Below, one piece after another: positions 14,187 through 30,589 of a DNA stretch of 64,000 bases. Below the pieces are notes generated by a model. It was given only the letters and a program-made list of their open reading frames with translations. It was not told the origin of the DNA and made no database searches. Positions within the stretch are counted from its first letter, which is position 1; every line of letters begins with the position of its first letter. The DNA is from Capsaspora owczarzaki ATCC 30864. Its lineage: Eukaryota > Opisthokonta > Filasterea. The DNA lies in NCBI RefSeq assembly GCF_000151315.2, contig NW_011887306.1, forward strand, positions 762,843 to 826,842, in the 5' to 3' direction. The translations under genes and the position numbers were made by a program.

Positions 14187-15734
14187 ATGTCACTTTCTGG
14201 TCTGTGCGAGACTGCTCCGGTCATTCCCGACTGGCCGACAATTGGGTGTGAGCTTCAAGAAGAAAGGAGATCAGGTGCCAACTACAGCAGCTCGCGCTGC
14301 ATGGGCGGAAGGCGAGACAACAAAGCGAGATTTCCTCCTGTTGTTTTTTTTTTTTTCCTTTTTTTGTTTGTTTGTTTGTTTTTTCCCCTCTTGTTCTTCT
14401 TCTCCCTGCATGTTTGCTCACTTTTTCCGACGCCTTAGGTAAGCCGCCTCTGCCGTGAATTGGTGTCCACCAACCACACTAGTGAAGTAGCGCCATCTGG
14501 TCGGCTTCCGACGACGTGCTCGCTCGCCGCTAGTATCTACAGCACAGCGACAGAAACGTCGGCACTCGCTGCGCTCAGTCTGACCTCTCCAGTGGCGTCA
14601 GACGACTTGAAAGCGGGCCTGACGGTGCTCAGCACTGCGCTCAACTCGCCGAATCTCGATTCGGTGTCGATGTTCAAGCTTGAGCTGCTCTTACTTGAGC
14701 AGTTCCTTCTCTATCGACAAGTCCTCTTGTGCGGTCCACTGAATGTCGAAACGTCGACTCAGTATCGGCAGTCACTGGCGCGTCTTGTGGCTGCGCTCCC
14801 CAGGCGGTCGCCCGACGAAAATGAAGACGAAACTCAAGCCAAAACGAAGCACCCAAGCCTGAGTGACGATGGGTGGAAGTGGAACCCATTTCCACAGGCC
14901 ACAACACTGGTAATGCTGCTGGAGGAGGAGTTGGCTCTCCGCTCAGCTGCAAACAGCGTTCAAGATTTGACCGAACTTCTCGAGCTTCTGGGCGCGACGT
15001 TCGAGATTGGCCCGCCACGCAGCCGTGCAGAGCTCTCGGATGCTGCAATCAAGACATTGACTGAGATGTACTTGCACATGGCCTTTGCAGGAGACAAGAT
15101 TGGCCGCTCGGTTGGTCGTGCTCTCGCGCATTGGGTGTACAACAACGAGTCTGGAAAGGGCAAGCTCCGCCAAACCCTCTTCGAGCACGACAACGAGAAA
15201 AGGACCTTCTTGGAGCATCTCGGCCGACTCGAGATGTCTGCTGAAACGGCGCCTTCATGCGCCCTCCTTGTTCAGAACTGGGTCTGCGGCGACGAGGAAC
15301 TACAGAGAGAGATTGTTGACTCGCTCTTTTTCACCCATCCTTGCCAGTTCTTCTCTTCAACCTGTCACAAGCCGCTCCTGTCCCTCAATTCTGCTCTCAT
15401 GTCATCGGCTCGGCGACTTTGCGTCATGGTGCGCGAGGTCCACCCGGGCAGGCACGCCACCACAAGCGTGCTTGCTGGTCTCGCCGCCAGCGTGGCTGAG
15501 CTGTTTGTGCGGTGCTTGCGGGAGATGCCGCTACAACTTGTTTGTGCGCAGCTTCTGCTCGAGCTCAAATCGCACGTCAAGCTCTCACCAGGGGCAGAGT
15601 CCGAGGCAATCACGATGATCGCATCGTTTCCCAAGTCGAAGCTTGCTGAAACGCTCCGTCCGCTGGTGAATGCGAACATTCGGCCAATGCCACCGCCAGC
15701 TGGATCCAAAATCGACATGGCCTGGTTCGACTGA
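14187..15734 (+). CDS. Unknown, mostly helical protein of about 449 residues
   Basis: The main exon runs from 14444 to the TGA at 15732-15734. It is preceded by a long pyrimidine tract (14342-14405) and an AG at 14442-14443. The frame has no early ATG, so an upstream exon is required. The best candidate is 14187-14245 (MSLSGLCETAPVIPDWPTIG, donor GTGTGA), which joins in phase 2 to give 1350 nt. The protein is rich in amphipathic Leu-containing helices (for example LTELLELLGATFEIG and LFVRCLREMPLQLVCAQLLLEL) and ends PPPAGSKIDMAWFD, suggesting a HEAT-like or other alpha-solenoid scaffold. I do not recognise the family. The main exon is well supported by its length and codon pattern; the first exon is tentative. 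Confidence 0.65.
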
Positions 15735-17062
15735 TCGCTGTTGGTTGGTTGTTTGTTTGCGTTGTTTGTTTGCGTTGTTTGTTTGCTTTGTTTGTTTGTT
15801 CGGACAGTTCGACCTCTTTGTTGATCGAGTTGCTTGCCTTCTTGTGTGGACATCGGTTTACACCTCAGCTTCGACAGCTCGAAACACCTGCAGGTGGCAG
15901 GAGTGAGTAAGCATTCTTCCATCCACCACGATGCAGGTAACACGAACAGCAACACATACATCGTCGTTCACATTTCCGGTACATGTATGACTTTATGTGC
16001 AATTTGATGTATGGTGTTGTTGTCGGGTTGATTAAACGACGAGAATTCTTTGTCCCGATTCGAACTCGCGCCCAGCCAAAGGTCAATGCAAAGTCAAAAT
16101 TTCATATTGCTCCGACCGCCGCCATTTTTTGCACATCGTCTATATTAATAATGCTGAACAAGAATATGAAGAGAGCCAGGTGCAGGGTGGTCACCAGTTT
16201 TTGTCTCTTAGAAGGAGGGTTTTCTCTAATCCATTCGCAGTCACTTTTCTAAAGTCGCTGAAATCAAGGTTGAGACAAGTTGAACGATGCCCCCAAGGTG
16301 TCGCCATTTAATAACCAGCAAAGCATTGAATGCTACCCACCAACGTTAATCAGGGGTGGGGAGGGGGCGAAGAGGAGGTGTGAAGAGGGGAAGTTGAATT
16401 GCTGCTCCCAATGGAACTGGCAGAGATAGAGCTCCGCATGCGACCGTGGAGAGGAGGACACACTTATGGAGCACAGCAAACGATCGTACAAGCGCAAGGT
16501 GATTTGGGCAGGGGGCAGACTTGGGACGCCCAGACCAAGGCAAGACCACTCGACTGGAGGGAGCAGACCACACGCGGCGATCAAAGCAAAACCGCACATG
16601 CACAGTCAGGCTTGCTCAAAGAGATACTGTGCTTGACGATGCGACCGTGTGGATTCAACCAACACACAGTGACATGCGGAAATTCGGCACTGGGGCGGGG
16701 GCGAGGAGAGCGGTCAATGAGCCGAAATTGCAGATTTTGGCTTGGCGGCAAATTGAGTCGCGAACACGAAGTCTTCACCACAACAAGTGGGTGGTGGGAT
16801 ATCTAGCACAGCTTGAGTGGTGCTAGATTGAGTGATGCGGCGGCTGAGCGGAGTGTGTCGCGCGCACGAGCCGTTAGCGTTTGGTTTGCAAAGTAATCTT
16901 AAAATCTTGAGCACTCAGCGCTTATGGTTGATGATTGAGTGACGATGGCAGATGGCAGTATGAATGAACCATCCATTGTGCATTGACTGTTGCATTGTCA
17001 CTTTTGGTACCCTTGCATCAGAAACTACAAAATTTAAGCCGATCAATCTTTTTTCCCGTACA
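15735..17062. other. Spacer of 1.3 kb before GNPNAT1
   Basis: It begins with TGTTTGTT-type repeats (15741-15800), likely in the 3' untranslated region of the preceding gene. The longest frame (16399-16806, plus, 135 codons) has no recognisable motif, no supporting splice signals and a codon pattern unlike the neighbouring genes, so I do not call it. A tRNA-like B-box core (GATTCGAACTC) at 16057-16067 has no matching stems. The last part presumably contains the GNPNAT1 promoter. Confidence 0.5.
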
Positions 17063-18589
17063 ATGGCAAAGCAACAAACACCAGATCAACCAGAAGACCA
17101 AGTAAGTATCTCAAGTCCTCACAGACGTCTAAATTTCTTCCTCTTCCTTCCTTCCTTCATTTCTTACCTCAAACACAAGTGTTGTCGCAGCTGAATCTCA
17201 GTCTTTTTCTTGTTTCTGGGCCTTATTTCAGTTACTCAACATTACCTCGTCTCCCTCTTCGTTTCGCTTGATTTTCGCGTGCGGTGTCACCATGAAGCAG
17301 CAACCTCAACACTTGTTCAACTCGGATGTGCTCGTCGACCTCGAGAAGGAGCAGCCGGCCGATGAAAAAGTGGCCTTCACAACGGGCGTAAGCCCTTCCA
17401 ATCCCGGCGCCAACCTGCTCCTCCGTCCGCTCGCGCGTGACGACTATGAAAAGGGTAAGCATTGACGCATGTGCTAGCTATGGCTGGCGACGGGGGGGGG
17501 TGATGGGGGGGGCTTTGTGTTGTTGTTTGACAAGCTGTCAAACTACTCTGCGTCGCCTTCCACTTGTCACCGCGAACGCAGTTGCCACTGTGTCTCGTCG
17601 CAAGGCTGCTGATAACATCACAAACACGAGCGTGTGTGCAGTACCTGGAGGGTCAGAGGACCACGGCAGGCAGAGCCTGGGTTGGGTTTGGCAGACAGAG
17701 CGTGGGTTGCTGTTGGTTGGAAAACCAATTGCGGTCTCGCTCTTCTGATTTTCCGCCACTCTCACAACCAAGCCGTGGACGGCAACGTCATGCAGGCGTC
17801 GATTATATTGACTGGCACCGAATAGTATCCTCACCAGCCCAGAGGGGTCCAGGGGGACGCGCTTTGACAACATTTGTGTTTTCCGTCCTACTCACCTTCT
17901 TGTCTGGTTTTTGGTCTGTTTTCCTATCTGCTCGTCATGCAGGCTTTCTTCAGCTCTTGGCTCAGCTTACCACTGTCGGCGAATATCCCAAGGAGCAATT
18001 TGAAGGTTTGTTGCTTTCATGAGGAGGTTTCAGCATGTTGCGCAGTTTTCCTTTAGAAGTGGTCTGACCCCCCCCCTCGTTGTTTCTCAGAGCGATTTGA
18101 AGAAATGCGCGCATTGAAAGACACCTACTACGTATGCGTGCTCGAGGACACGACGACCGGCAAAATCATTGCGACTGGCACTCTGGTCGTTGAGCGCAAG
18201 TTCATCCGCGGAGCTGCAAAGGTGGGTAGATGATTGCCCCTTCAGGAGTGCTCTTTTGAAAAATCTCCACTTACCTTCACACTCTTCCTTGAATTATCCA
18301 GCGAGGTCACATTGAAGACATTGTCGTCGACAGCAACACTCGTGGCAAGCAGCTGGGCAAACTGTAAAATCAAATATGCCTTTACAATTCAAAGAGTTGT
18401 TGTTTTTTTCAGCTCGACTCAATCCGTGTGTGTGTTTCCATCAACAGCATCATTCAAACGCTTCGTCTGCTTGCCAAGCGAACGGGCTGCTACAAGGTCA
18501 CCCTGGACTGCAGCACGACGAACGTGCCATTCTACGAAAAGTGCGACTTTAGCAAGGAGGACATTCACCTGATGACAAAGCGGTTCTGA
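17063..18589 (+). CDS. GNPNAT1: Glucosamine-6-phosphate N-acetyltransferase
   Basis: Six exons: 17063-17101, 17232-17454, 17943-18005, 18091-18221, 18302-18363, 18448-18589; 660 nt, 219 residues from the first ATG. The protein acetylates glucosamine-6-phosphate with acetyl-CoA in the UDP-GlcNAc pathway, in the cytosol. From MKQQPQHLF onward it lines up with human GNPNAT1 end to end, including LLLRPL, the GNAT acetyl-CoA-binding region VVDSNTRGKQLGKLI and the C-terminal FYEKCDF. The conserved part starts at an internal ATG (17292), which would give 186 residues, close to the human 184. The upstream ATG at 17063 is in frame through exon 2 and adds 33 residues, so either exon 1 is untranslated in effect or there are two isoforms. 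The gene converges on PI4KB. Confidence 0.95.
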
Positions 18590-18861
18590 ATGCGTGTTTT
18601 GTGCTTTTGTGCTTTTTGTTGTACTCTACCCTGTGTTGAATTTCTGCTGCATGCAACTGCGATTGATCGTATAAGCTATATTAGAACAACAAGAAAAAGC
18701 GCACAACGATCGAGCACGAACAAAAAAAACGAGGTGGTGGTGGTGGTGGGGGCACGCGACAAGAAGAAAACCAAAACCGAAAGAAAAAAAAAATCGATGG
18801 TTCCAAAACGATCTGATGATGGGTCTGAAAAGAACGGACATACGTCTCAAAGGAGAAAACC

Positions 18862-25185
<6,324 letters not shown>

Positions 25186-25189
25186 ACAG

Positions 25190-25222
<33 letters not shown>

Positions 25223-25726
25223 AAATGATAAAAAAAAAAAAAAATACAATCAAAACTCAATGGAAACTCAATGGAAAAAGTCAACGAGTTTTGCTTCAGA
25301 GTAAAGTAGACAACAACAAGGAAAGCTGACGTGTAGAGTCATTTACATTGGAGCAAAGAAGAACGAAATGTGAGATTGGACGAAACATGTCACATTGCAA
25401 AAGACAAGGAAGAAGTGAGGAACGAGCGAGCGATCGAGCAGAGAGTGGAAATGAAAACAAAGCGGTGATCAACAAGATGAAAAGCATGAGCAATGGGAGG
25501 GCTGACAAGGAAGCCAAACAGGGAAGCAAAGCAGCGAACGACAGAAACAAAGAAGAGGGATTTGGTCGTTTGAATGTAATGTACAAGAAAAGCCAGCAAT
25601 TTGGTGATACAAGCACCACGACAAAACATGGCCGTGTCTGAGCAGAGGTCACAAAAAAAGCATTCATGCAAGCATGTGTGGTGCGGGGGGGGGGGAAAGG
25701 AAAAAAGAACCAGACGAAAAGCTGGA
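25186..25726. other. PI4KB upstream region and ISCA2 3' flank
   Basis: Two near-pure A runs (about 25191-25219 and 25230-25244) precede the PI4KB start codon; such poly(dA:dT) tracts commonly keep promoters nucleosome-free. A G-run of 11 (25685-25695) lies just behind the ISCA2 stop. No gene is seen; the frames here are short and motif-free. Confidence 0.5.
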
Positions 25727-26930
25727 TCATGCCGACTTTGGCTTGGATTTCGCTTCCTTTTCCTTGGCAAGCGCAAATTGCTTGAGGGCAAAGCTAGATC
25801 CGCAGCCACATGACGAGTCTGCTTGAGGGTTGCCGATAATGGCAAAGGACGACCGAATGAGCTCCTTCTTGTACGTGACGGTCGCGCCTCTTAGAAACTC
25901 CAGCGATTTGCGATCTGTAATGACTTTGGCGCCGTCCCGCTCAAAGATTCTGTCAAAGCAACAAGCAGCGAGTAACAATCCACACGTTAGCCACACAGAC
26001 TTCCTCTTCGATACACATGCAACAACACACACGCAAAAAACACCAAGCAAAACAAAAGAGACTACTCAACTCGTCCCGGGCGGTCGCGCTATTTTCTGGA
26101 ACCAACTTCCAGATGTACTCAAAACCATCGCATCCACCGACCTTGACGGAGACACGCAGTGCGAGTCGATCCTGAGCTGGATCCGAGTTCAAATCGCCCA
26201 TGCGCTGGAGGTTGTTGTTTTCGATTCATCCAAAAACAGAACAAAGTGGTTAGTTCCATTGAAACTTTGCCTCAATTGCGACTCGTTCACTCAACAACAA
26301 CAACAACAAGGCCAGCTTCCAAGATTCTCAGAACGCGAGGGTGTGGCCCCTGCTTACCTTTGCGAATTCTGCAGAGAGCACGACTCCAATCGGCGCTGCG
26401 TGGCTGCCGTCAACGAATGCAGGCACACTCGACGTAGCAGCAGCAGCAGTAGTAGTAGGAGTAGTATTGGCAGGAGCGACCGGACTCGAAGGACTTGGCA
26501 CAGCCGCCGCTGCAGACGACGACATGAAGCGTGCGTGCGCGGCCATTGGCATTGACATTGGCATTGCGTCGCGAGTCGTCACGGCGGTCGCGGTGGCAGA
26601 GCGGCGGCTGTGGAAGAAGGCACTTGCAGCAGCGAATGCAGGGGTGGCGACGGCGGCGATCTGGTCCTCCTGTCGCTGTCGGTGTTGGTGAGCAGCAGCA
26701 GCAGCCAAGACAGACGAGCCAGCGCGGCGTGACGACTGGTGGAGGCCTCCGCTCCTCGTGCTCGCCTGGCGCCGCGGGGCAGTCGCTGCAATGCTACCGC
26801 TCGTAGTGCTGGAAGGAGTGCTGGCCGGGGCGGGCTGTGTGGCGGCGGAGGTGCTCGCTTTGGCGGCAGCGGCGAGTCCCAGCGCGGGTAATCGCAGCGT
26901 CACTTGCTGCACGGATGACAGCGAAGACAT
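25727..26930 (-). CDS. ISCA2: Mitochondrial iron-sulfur cluster assembly protein, ISCA2 type
   Basis: Three exons: 26930-26358, 26204-26071, 25949-25727; 930 nt, 309 residues. A-type scaffold/carrier proteins of this class help build [4Fe-4S] clusters in the mitochondrion. The C-terminal 110 residues form the HesB/IscA domain: KVGGCDGFEYIW carries the first conserved Cys and NPQADSSCGCGSSF the CGC pair; GATVTYKKELIRSSF is characteristic of ISCA2 rather than ISCA1. The first 190 residues are Ala/Ser/Arg/Thr-rich and almost free of acidic residues, consistent with a mitochondrial presequence but unusually long. The second intron uses the uncommon donor GTTGAG, inferred because it restores frame and alignment. 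The start is the first in-frame ATG (MSSLSSVQQ). It is first in a minus-strand run with ALDH4A1 and the class II reductase. Confidence 0.92.
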
Positions 26931-27283
26931 TGTCACAACAAGGGAAGCAAGAAACAATGACTGAGAAAAGAATCAACATCATTAATCAGCAAGAGTGGGA
27001 GCTGAAATTGGAATTAGAGATGGATGTTGGAGGCAATACAAGAGAGAGAGAGAGTCACAATGGAACAGTGCGACTCGAGGTTGCTTCTCACTCGACGAGC
27101 GCGATTCTTTGAGGCTGTGCTGTACAGAGAGAGGATGGAAAAATATCAGTGGTGGATGGATTCAGTGGATGCGGGAATTGAGCATGGCTGGCGTTTGTTT
27201 TGACGTTCGACAACAAGAACCACACCATAAACTCAAACTTCGTTTCAAACAAGCCACCAGCAAACAGACGGAGACGGGGCTCT
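26931..27283. other. Spacer between ISCA2 and ALDH4A1
   Basis: 350 nt between the ISCA2 start codon and the ALDH4A1 stop, both on the minus strand. It should hold the ALDH4A1 poly(A) site and the ISCA2 promoter. A short (GA)n stretch lies at 27042-27053. I see no coding potential. Confidence 0.5.
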
Positions 27284-29994
27284 TCAAACCATGTGGTTGT
27301 ACTTCCACTCGGTCAGGGGAACGAGTTGCTCCTTGACTGCACGCGTGGACACGAGTCGTTGCATGAACTGGCCAAATCCGGCCTTGTCGTTCGTGCCCGA
27401 CATGCGCGAGCCGCCGAACGGCTGCTGACCCACGACCGAGCCTGTGCAGCGGTCGTTGATGTAAAAGTTGCCTGCTGCGTTGGCCAGCTCGGAATCAGCG
27501 AGGACAATGGCATTGCTGAAAATGAGTGAGAGAGAAAAGTCGCAACCCAACATTGGTGAGTAACAAACCAACCATCAAACAGTGCGAACAACGCGTCTCT
27601 CTCGGTTACCGATCGCGAGCAAAAATGGAACCAGTGAGAGAGAAGGCGGTTGACTCATTCACAAGCTTGAGAACATGCTCGAACTGGTTGTCTTCGTAAA
27701 TGTAGGCTGTCAGGACAGGGCCGAAGATTTCCTGTCGCATCGTCTCGTACTTCGGATCGGTCGTCAGCAAGATTGTCGGCTGAACAAAGTAGCCCTCCCT
27801 GAGTTTTGAAAGTGAAACGCAAACGAAAAATAAAGAAAAAAGAAAAAAGAAAAAAGAAAAAAGAAAAAAGAAAAAAGAAAAAAGAAAAAAGAAAAAAGAA
27901 AAAAGAAAAAAAGAAAAAAGAAAAAAAGAAAAAAGAAAAAAGAAAAAGAAAAAGTTAATCGCAAAAACCCGTAGGCAACTGGACAACAACAAACAAAAAC
28001 TGGACGACTTACGAAAAATCGTACTTGCCACCAGCAAGAACCTGAACAGCAGACGCGGTCTTGGCGCGGTCAATGTAGCCAGAAATGCGGCCGGCCGACT
28101 TGTCGTCAATGACGGCAGACATGAACGACTTGAAGTCGTCTGGCTGGCCCATGGTGATCTTGCCAGTCTCTTCGACGAGCCGGGCGAGAATGGTCGGTGC
28201 GAGGCTGCGGGGAAGGTAGATGCGCGAGCACGCCGAGCACTTTTGGCCTTGGTACTCGAACGCCGAGCGGATGGTGCCGTTGACGACCGTCTCGACGTCC
28301 GCGGTGGGGTGAACCAGGTGGAAGTTTTTGCCTCCAGTCTCGCCGATGAGACGGGGGTAGGACTTGTAGTGGGCGAGGTGGTTGCCGACCTCCTTCCAGA
28401 TCCATTGGAAGGTGGGGGTGCTGCCAGTGAAGGCAATGGCGGCGAGGTCCGGGTGCTTTGTCACAAACTTGCCAAAGGTCGGACCGTCGGCGGGCACAAA
28501 GTTGACAACGCCATCAGGCAGACCAGCCTCGCGCAAAATCTCGTAGACAACCCAGTTGGAAAGCATGGAGGTGTCGGACGGCTTCCACAGCACGACATTG
28601 CCAGCGATGGCCGCCGAGCTGCCAAGGTTGCCACCAATCGCAGTAAAGTTGAACGGCGAAATGCCAGCAACAAAGCCTTCAAGGGGACGATAGTCAACGC
28701 GGTTCCACACGCGCGAAGAGTGATGCTCGGGTTGCTGGGCGTACATTTCGCGCATGTACTTGACGTTAAAGCGCCAAAAGTCGGCCAGTTCTGCCGCGGC
28801 GTCGATTTCTGCTTGCTGGACTGTCTTGCTCTACGTAGAGGAAGACGAAGAAGAGGAAGGAAAACGAAGGATGAGACATGGCGCATTTTGGACTGGAGCG
28901 ACCAGCAAGCCAAACTCTCTCACCTGTCCAATCATGGTGGTTGCCAAGGCTCGTGCACGGTAGGTGGTGCTGAGAAGATCGGCGGCACGGAGGAACACGG
29001 CCGCACGGTGCTCGAACGGCACCTTGGACCACGACTCGCGGGTGATGAGTGCGTTCTGGGCGGCCTACATGACGACAGAAAACACGATTCGATGCGAGTA
29101 AGCAGAGAGAGAGAGAGAGTAAGAGAGATTTCAAACCAACAAAACACCAAAAAGCAGAGATGTTGGTTCCAAACCTTCTCGAGCACAGACTTGTCAGCGT
29201 GGTGAATGGTTGCGATGGCTTGCTTGTGCTGGGAAGGGATGACTTGCTTCACCGTCCTACAAAAAGCATTGGAAATTTTCATGGGTTTGGTTGGTCACAC
29301 TCAGTTGTGAGGTGCATTTTCTCGCGCCAACCCCGCAGCTTCTTCAATCCTCCAAACACACTTGCAATCATAACATGTTCACGATCTTTCTCTTTCATTT
29401 CAATGTGATCATCCATCAAAATCTTCATGACACAAAATCTCTCTTCGGTTGAAATTTTGAGCGTTCTCGTGTAAAAATTGAATGATGGCAACCAAAACGC
29501 AGCGCTTTTTTTTGGTTGTTCAATTCAACGCGTACTGTTTTTCCAATACGACGTTCCTTGTTTTGAATCTTGAACTTACGTGGACGTGGTGATGCGCTCG
29601 CCGCCAACGACGCAGGGAATCTCGACGACCTCGCTGCGGACCCTGCGACACGCCGCGACGACTGCCTCGCGCTCCGCACTGAACAAAAGGCGCGCAGCAA
29701 TGATGACAAAAACACACAAGTATGTTGCATAGGATTCGCAGATGAGTGAATGTGAGTGAGTGGAGAGAGGAACGCGAACGACAGCTACAGCTTCGCTCTG
29801 TCTCTCTCGGTCTCTCTCTGCGCGCTCTCTCTCTCTCTGCGCTCGCTCACGAACGAAACGCACCTGCCGGGCATGAAGCCATAGTTGGGCTCGTTGGCGA
29901 TCGGCGGCAGGCTGAAGACGGCGTTGGACAGGAAGCGACGCGAGGTCGTTGAAGCTGCACCTGGCGTGACTCGAAGCAAGGCAGAAGAAAGCAT
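27284..29994 (-). CDS. ALDH4A1: Delta-1-pyrroline-5-carboxylate dehydrogenase, mitochondrial
   Basis: Seven exons: 29994-29864, 29678-29580, 29256-29175, 29064-28924, 28830-28013, 27798-27610, 27515-27284; 1692 nt, 563 residues, the same length as the human enzyme. It oxidises pyrroline-5-carboxylate/glutamate semialdehyde to glutamate with NAD+ in the mitochondrial matrix (proline and arginine breakdown). The N-terminus (MLSSALLRVTPGAASTTSRR) looks like a presequence. Conserved parts include IGQSKTVQQAEIDAAAEL, SPFNFTAIGGNL, the GETGGKNFHLVHP region, the catalytic Cys in GQKCSACSR and NFYINDRCTGSVVGQQPFGG. All six introns restore the frame and the family alignment. One intron (27799-28012) contains a 120-nt (AAAAAAG)n tract. 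Confidence 0.97.
27832..27951. repeat. (AAAAAAG)n tract in an ALDH4A1 intron
   Basis: About 17 units of six or seven bases, A with one G. On the gene's sense strand it is (CTTTTTT)n, placed about 33 nt upstream of the 3' splice site at 27799. Confidence 0.9.
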
Positions 29995-30589
29995 TGAGGT
30001 TTCTATGGAGGCAGATCACGAACGGAAGAGTGCGCGCAGTCGAGGCGCGGAATATCAGGATGAAACGAAAATATTATTCACAATGAAATGATACAGAGGG
30101 GAAAGTATGGGAGAAGGTGGTTGGTGGCGATGGGAGAGCAGACAAGAGAAACGGCAGTTCTCAGAGACCTGGGCATGACACGAGAGACCTCGAAATGCAG
30201 CGATTTCGAGCTTGGATAGTGAGGAAGTATGTAGCACAATTCATTTCGCTGTATTGCAGGCGGAACAGAGACAAATCGCGCAAGTTATTGGATCGAACCA
30301 AAACCAAGTCAACGGAGCTCAAAGAGCACTTTCCAAATTGCCGTGCGGATTCCGCCGACTCAAATCTCAGATCTCAATTATTGGAATTGTTCTATGAACT
30401 GAAAAAGGCTTGCATGCATGGCGCTGGGGCAGACTATTTGTGCTTGGCCTGAAAAGTAATTGAGTGATACAACACAATGGACATTCAAACAAACAGCATC
30501 ATCCGCGATTTCAAGTTGATTAGAATGACGGAAAATCGCACTGGGGACTGACCAGACTAGATCCACACACATATCATGCCTCGCCACAG
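29995..30589. other. Spacer between ALDH4A1 and the class II reductase
   Basis: About 600 nt between the ALDH4A1 start codon and the reductase stop codon. Frames are short and show no motif. It should contain the reductase poly(A) site and the ALDH4A1 promoter; I could not pin down either signal with confidence. Confidence 0.5.

Noticed and set aside
16050-16085. tRNA-like B-box core (GATTCGAACTC)
   Set aside because: The flanking bases do not form a T-arm or acceptor stem and no A-box lies at the right distance.
16399-16806. 135-codon plus-strand frame
   Set aside because: No recognised motif, no ATG-supported start of note and no splice or poly(A) context; probably chance.
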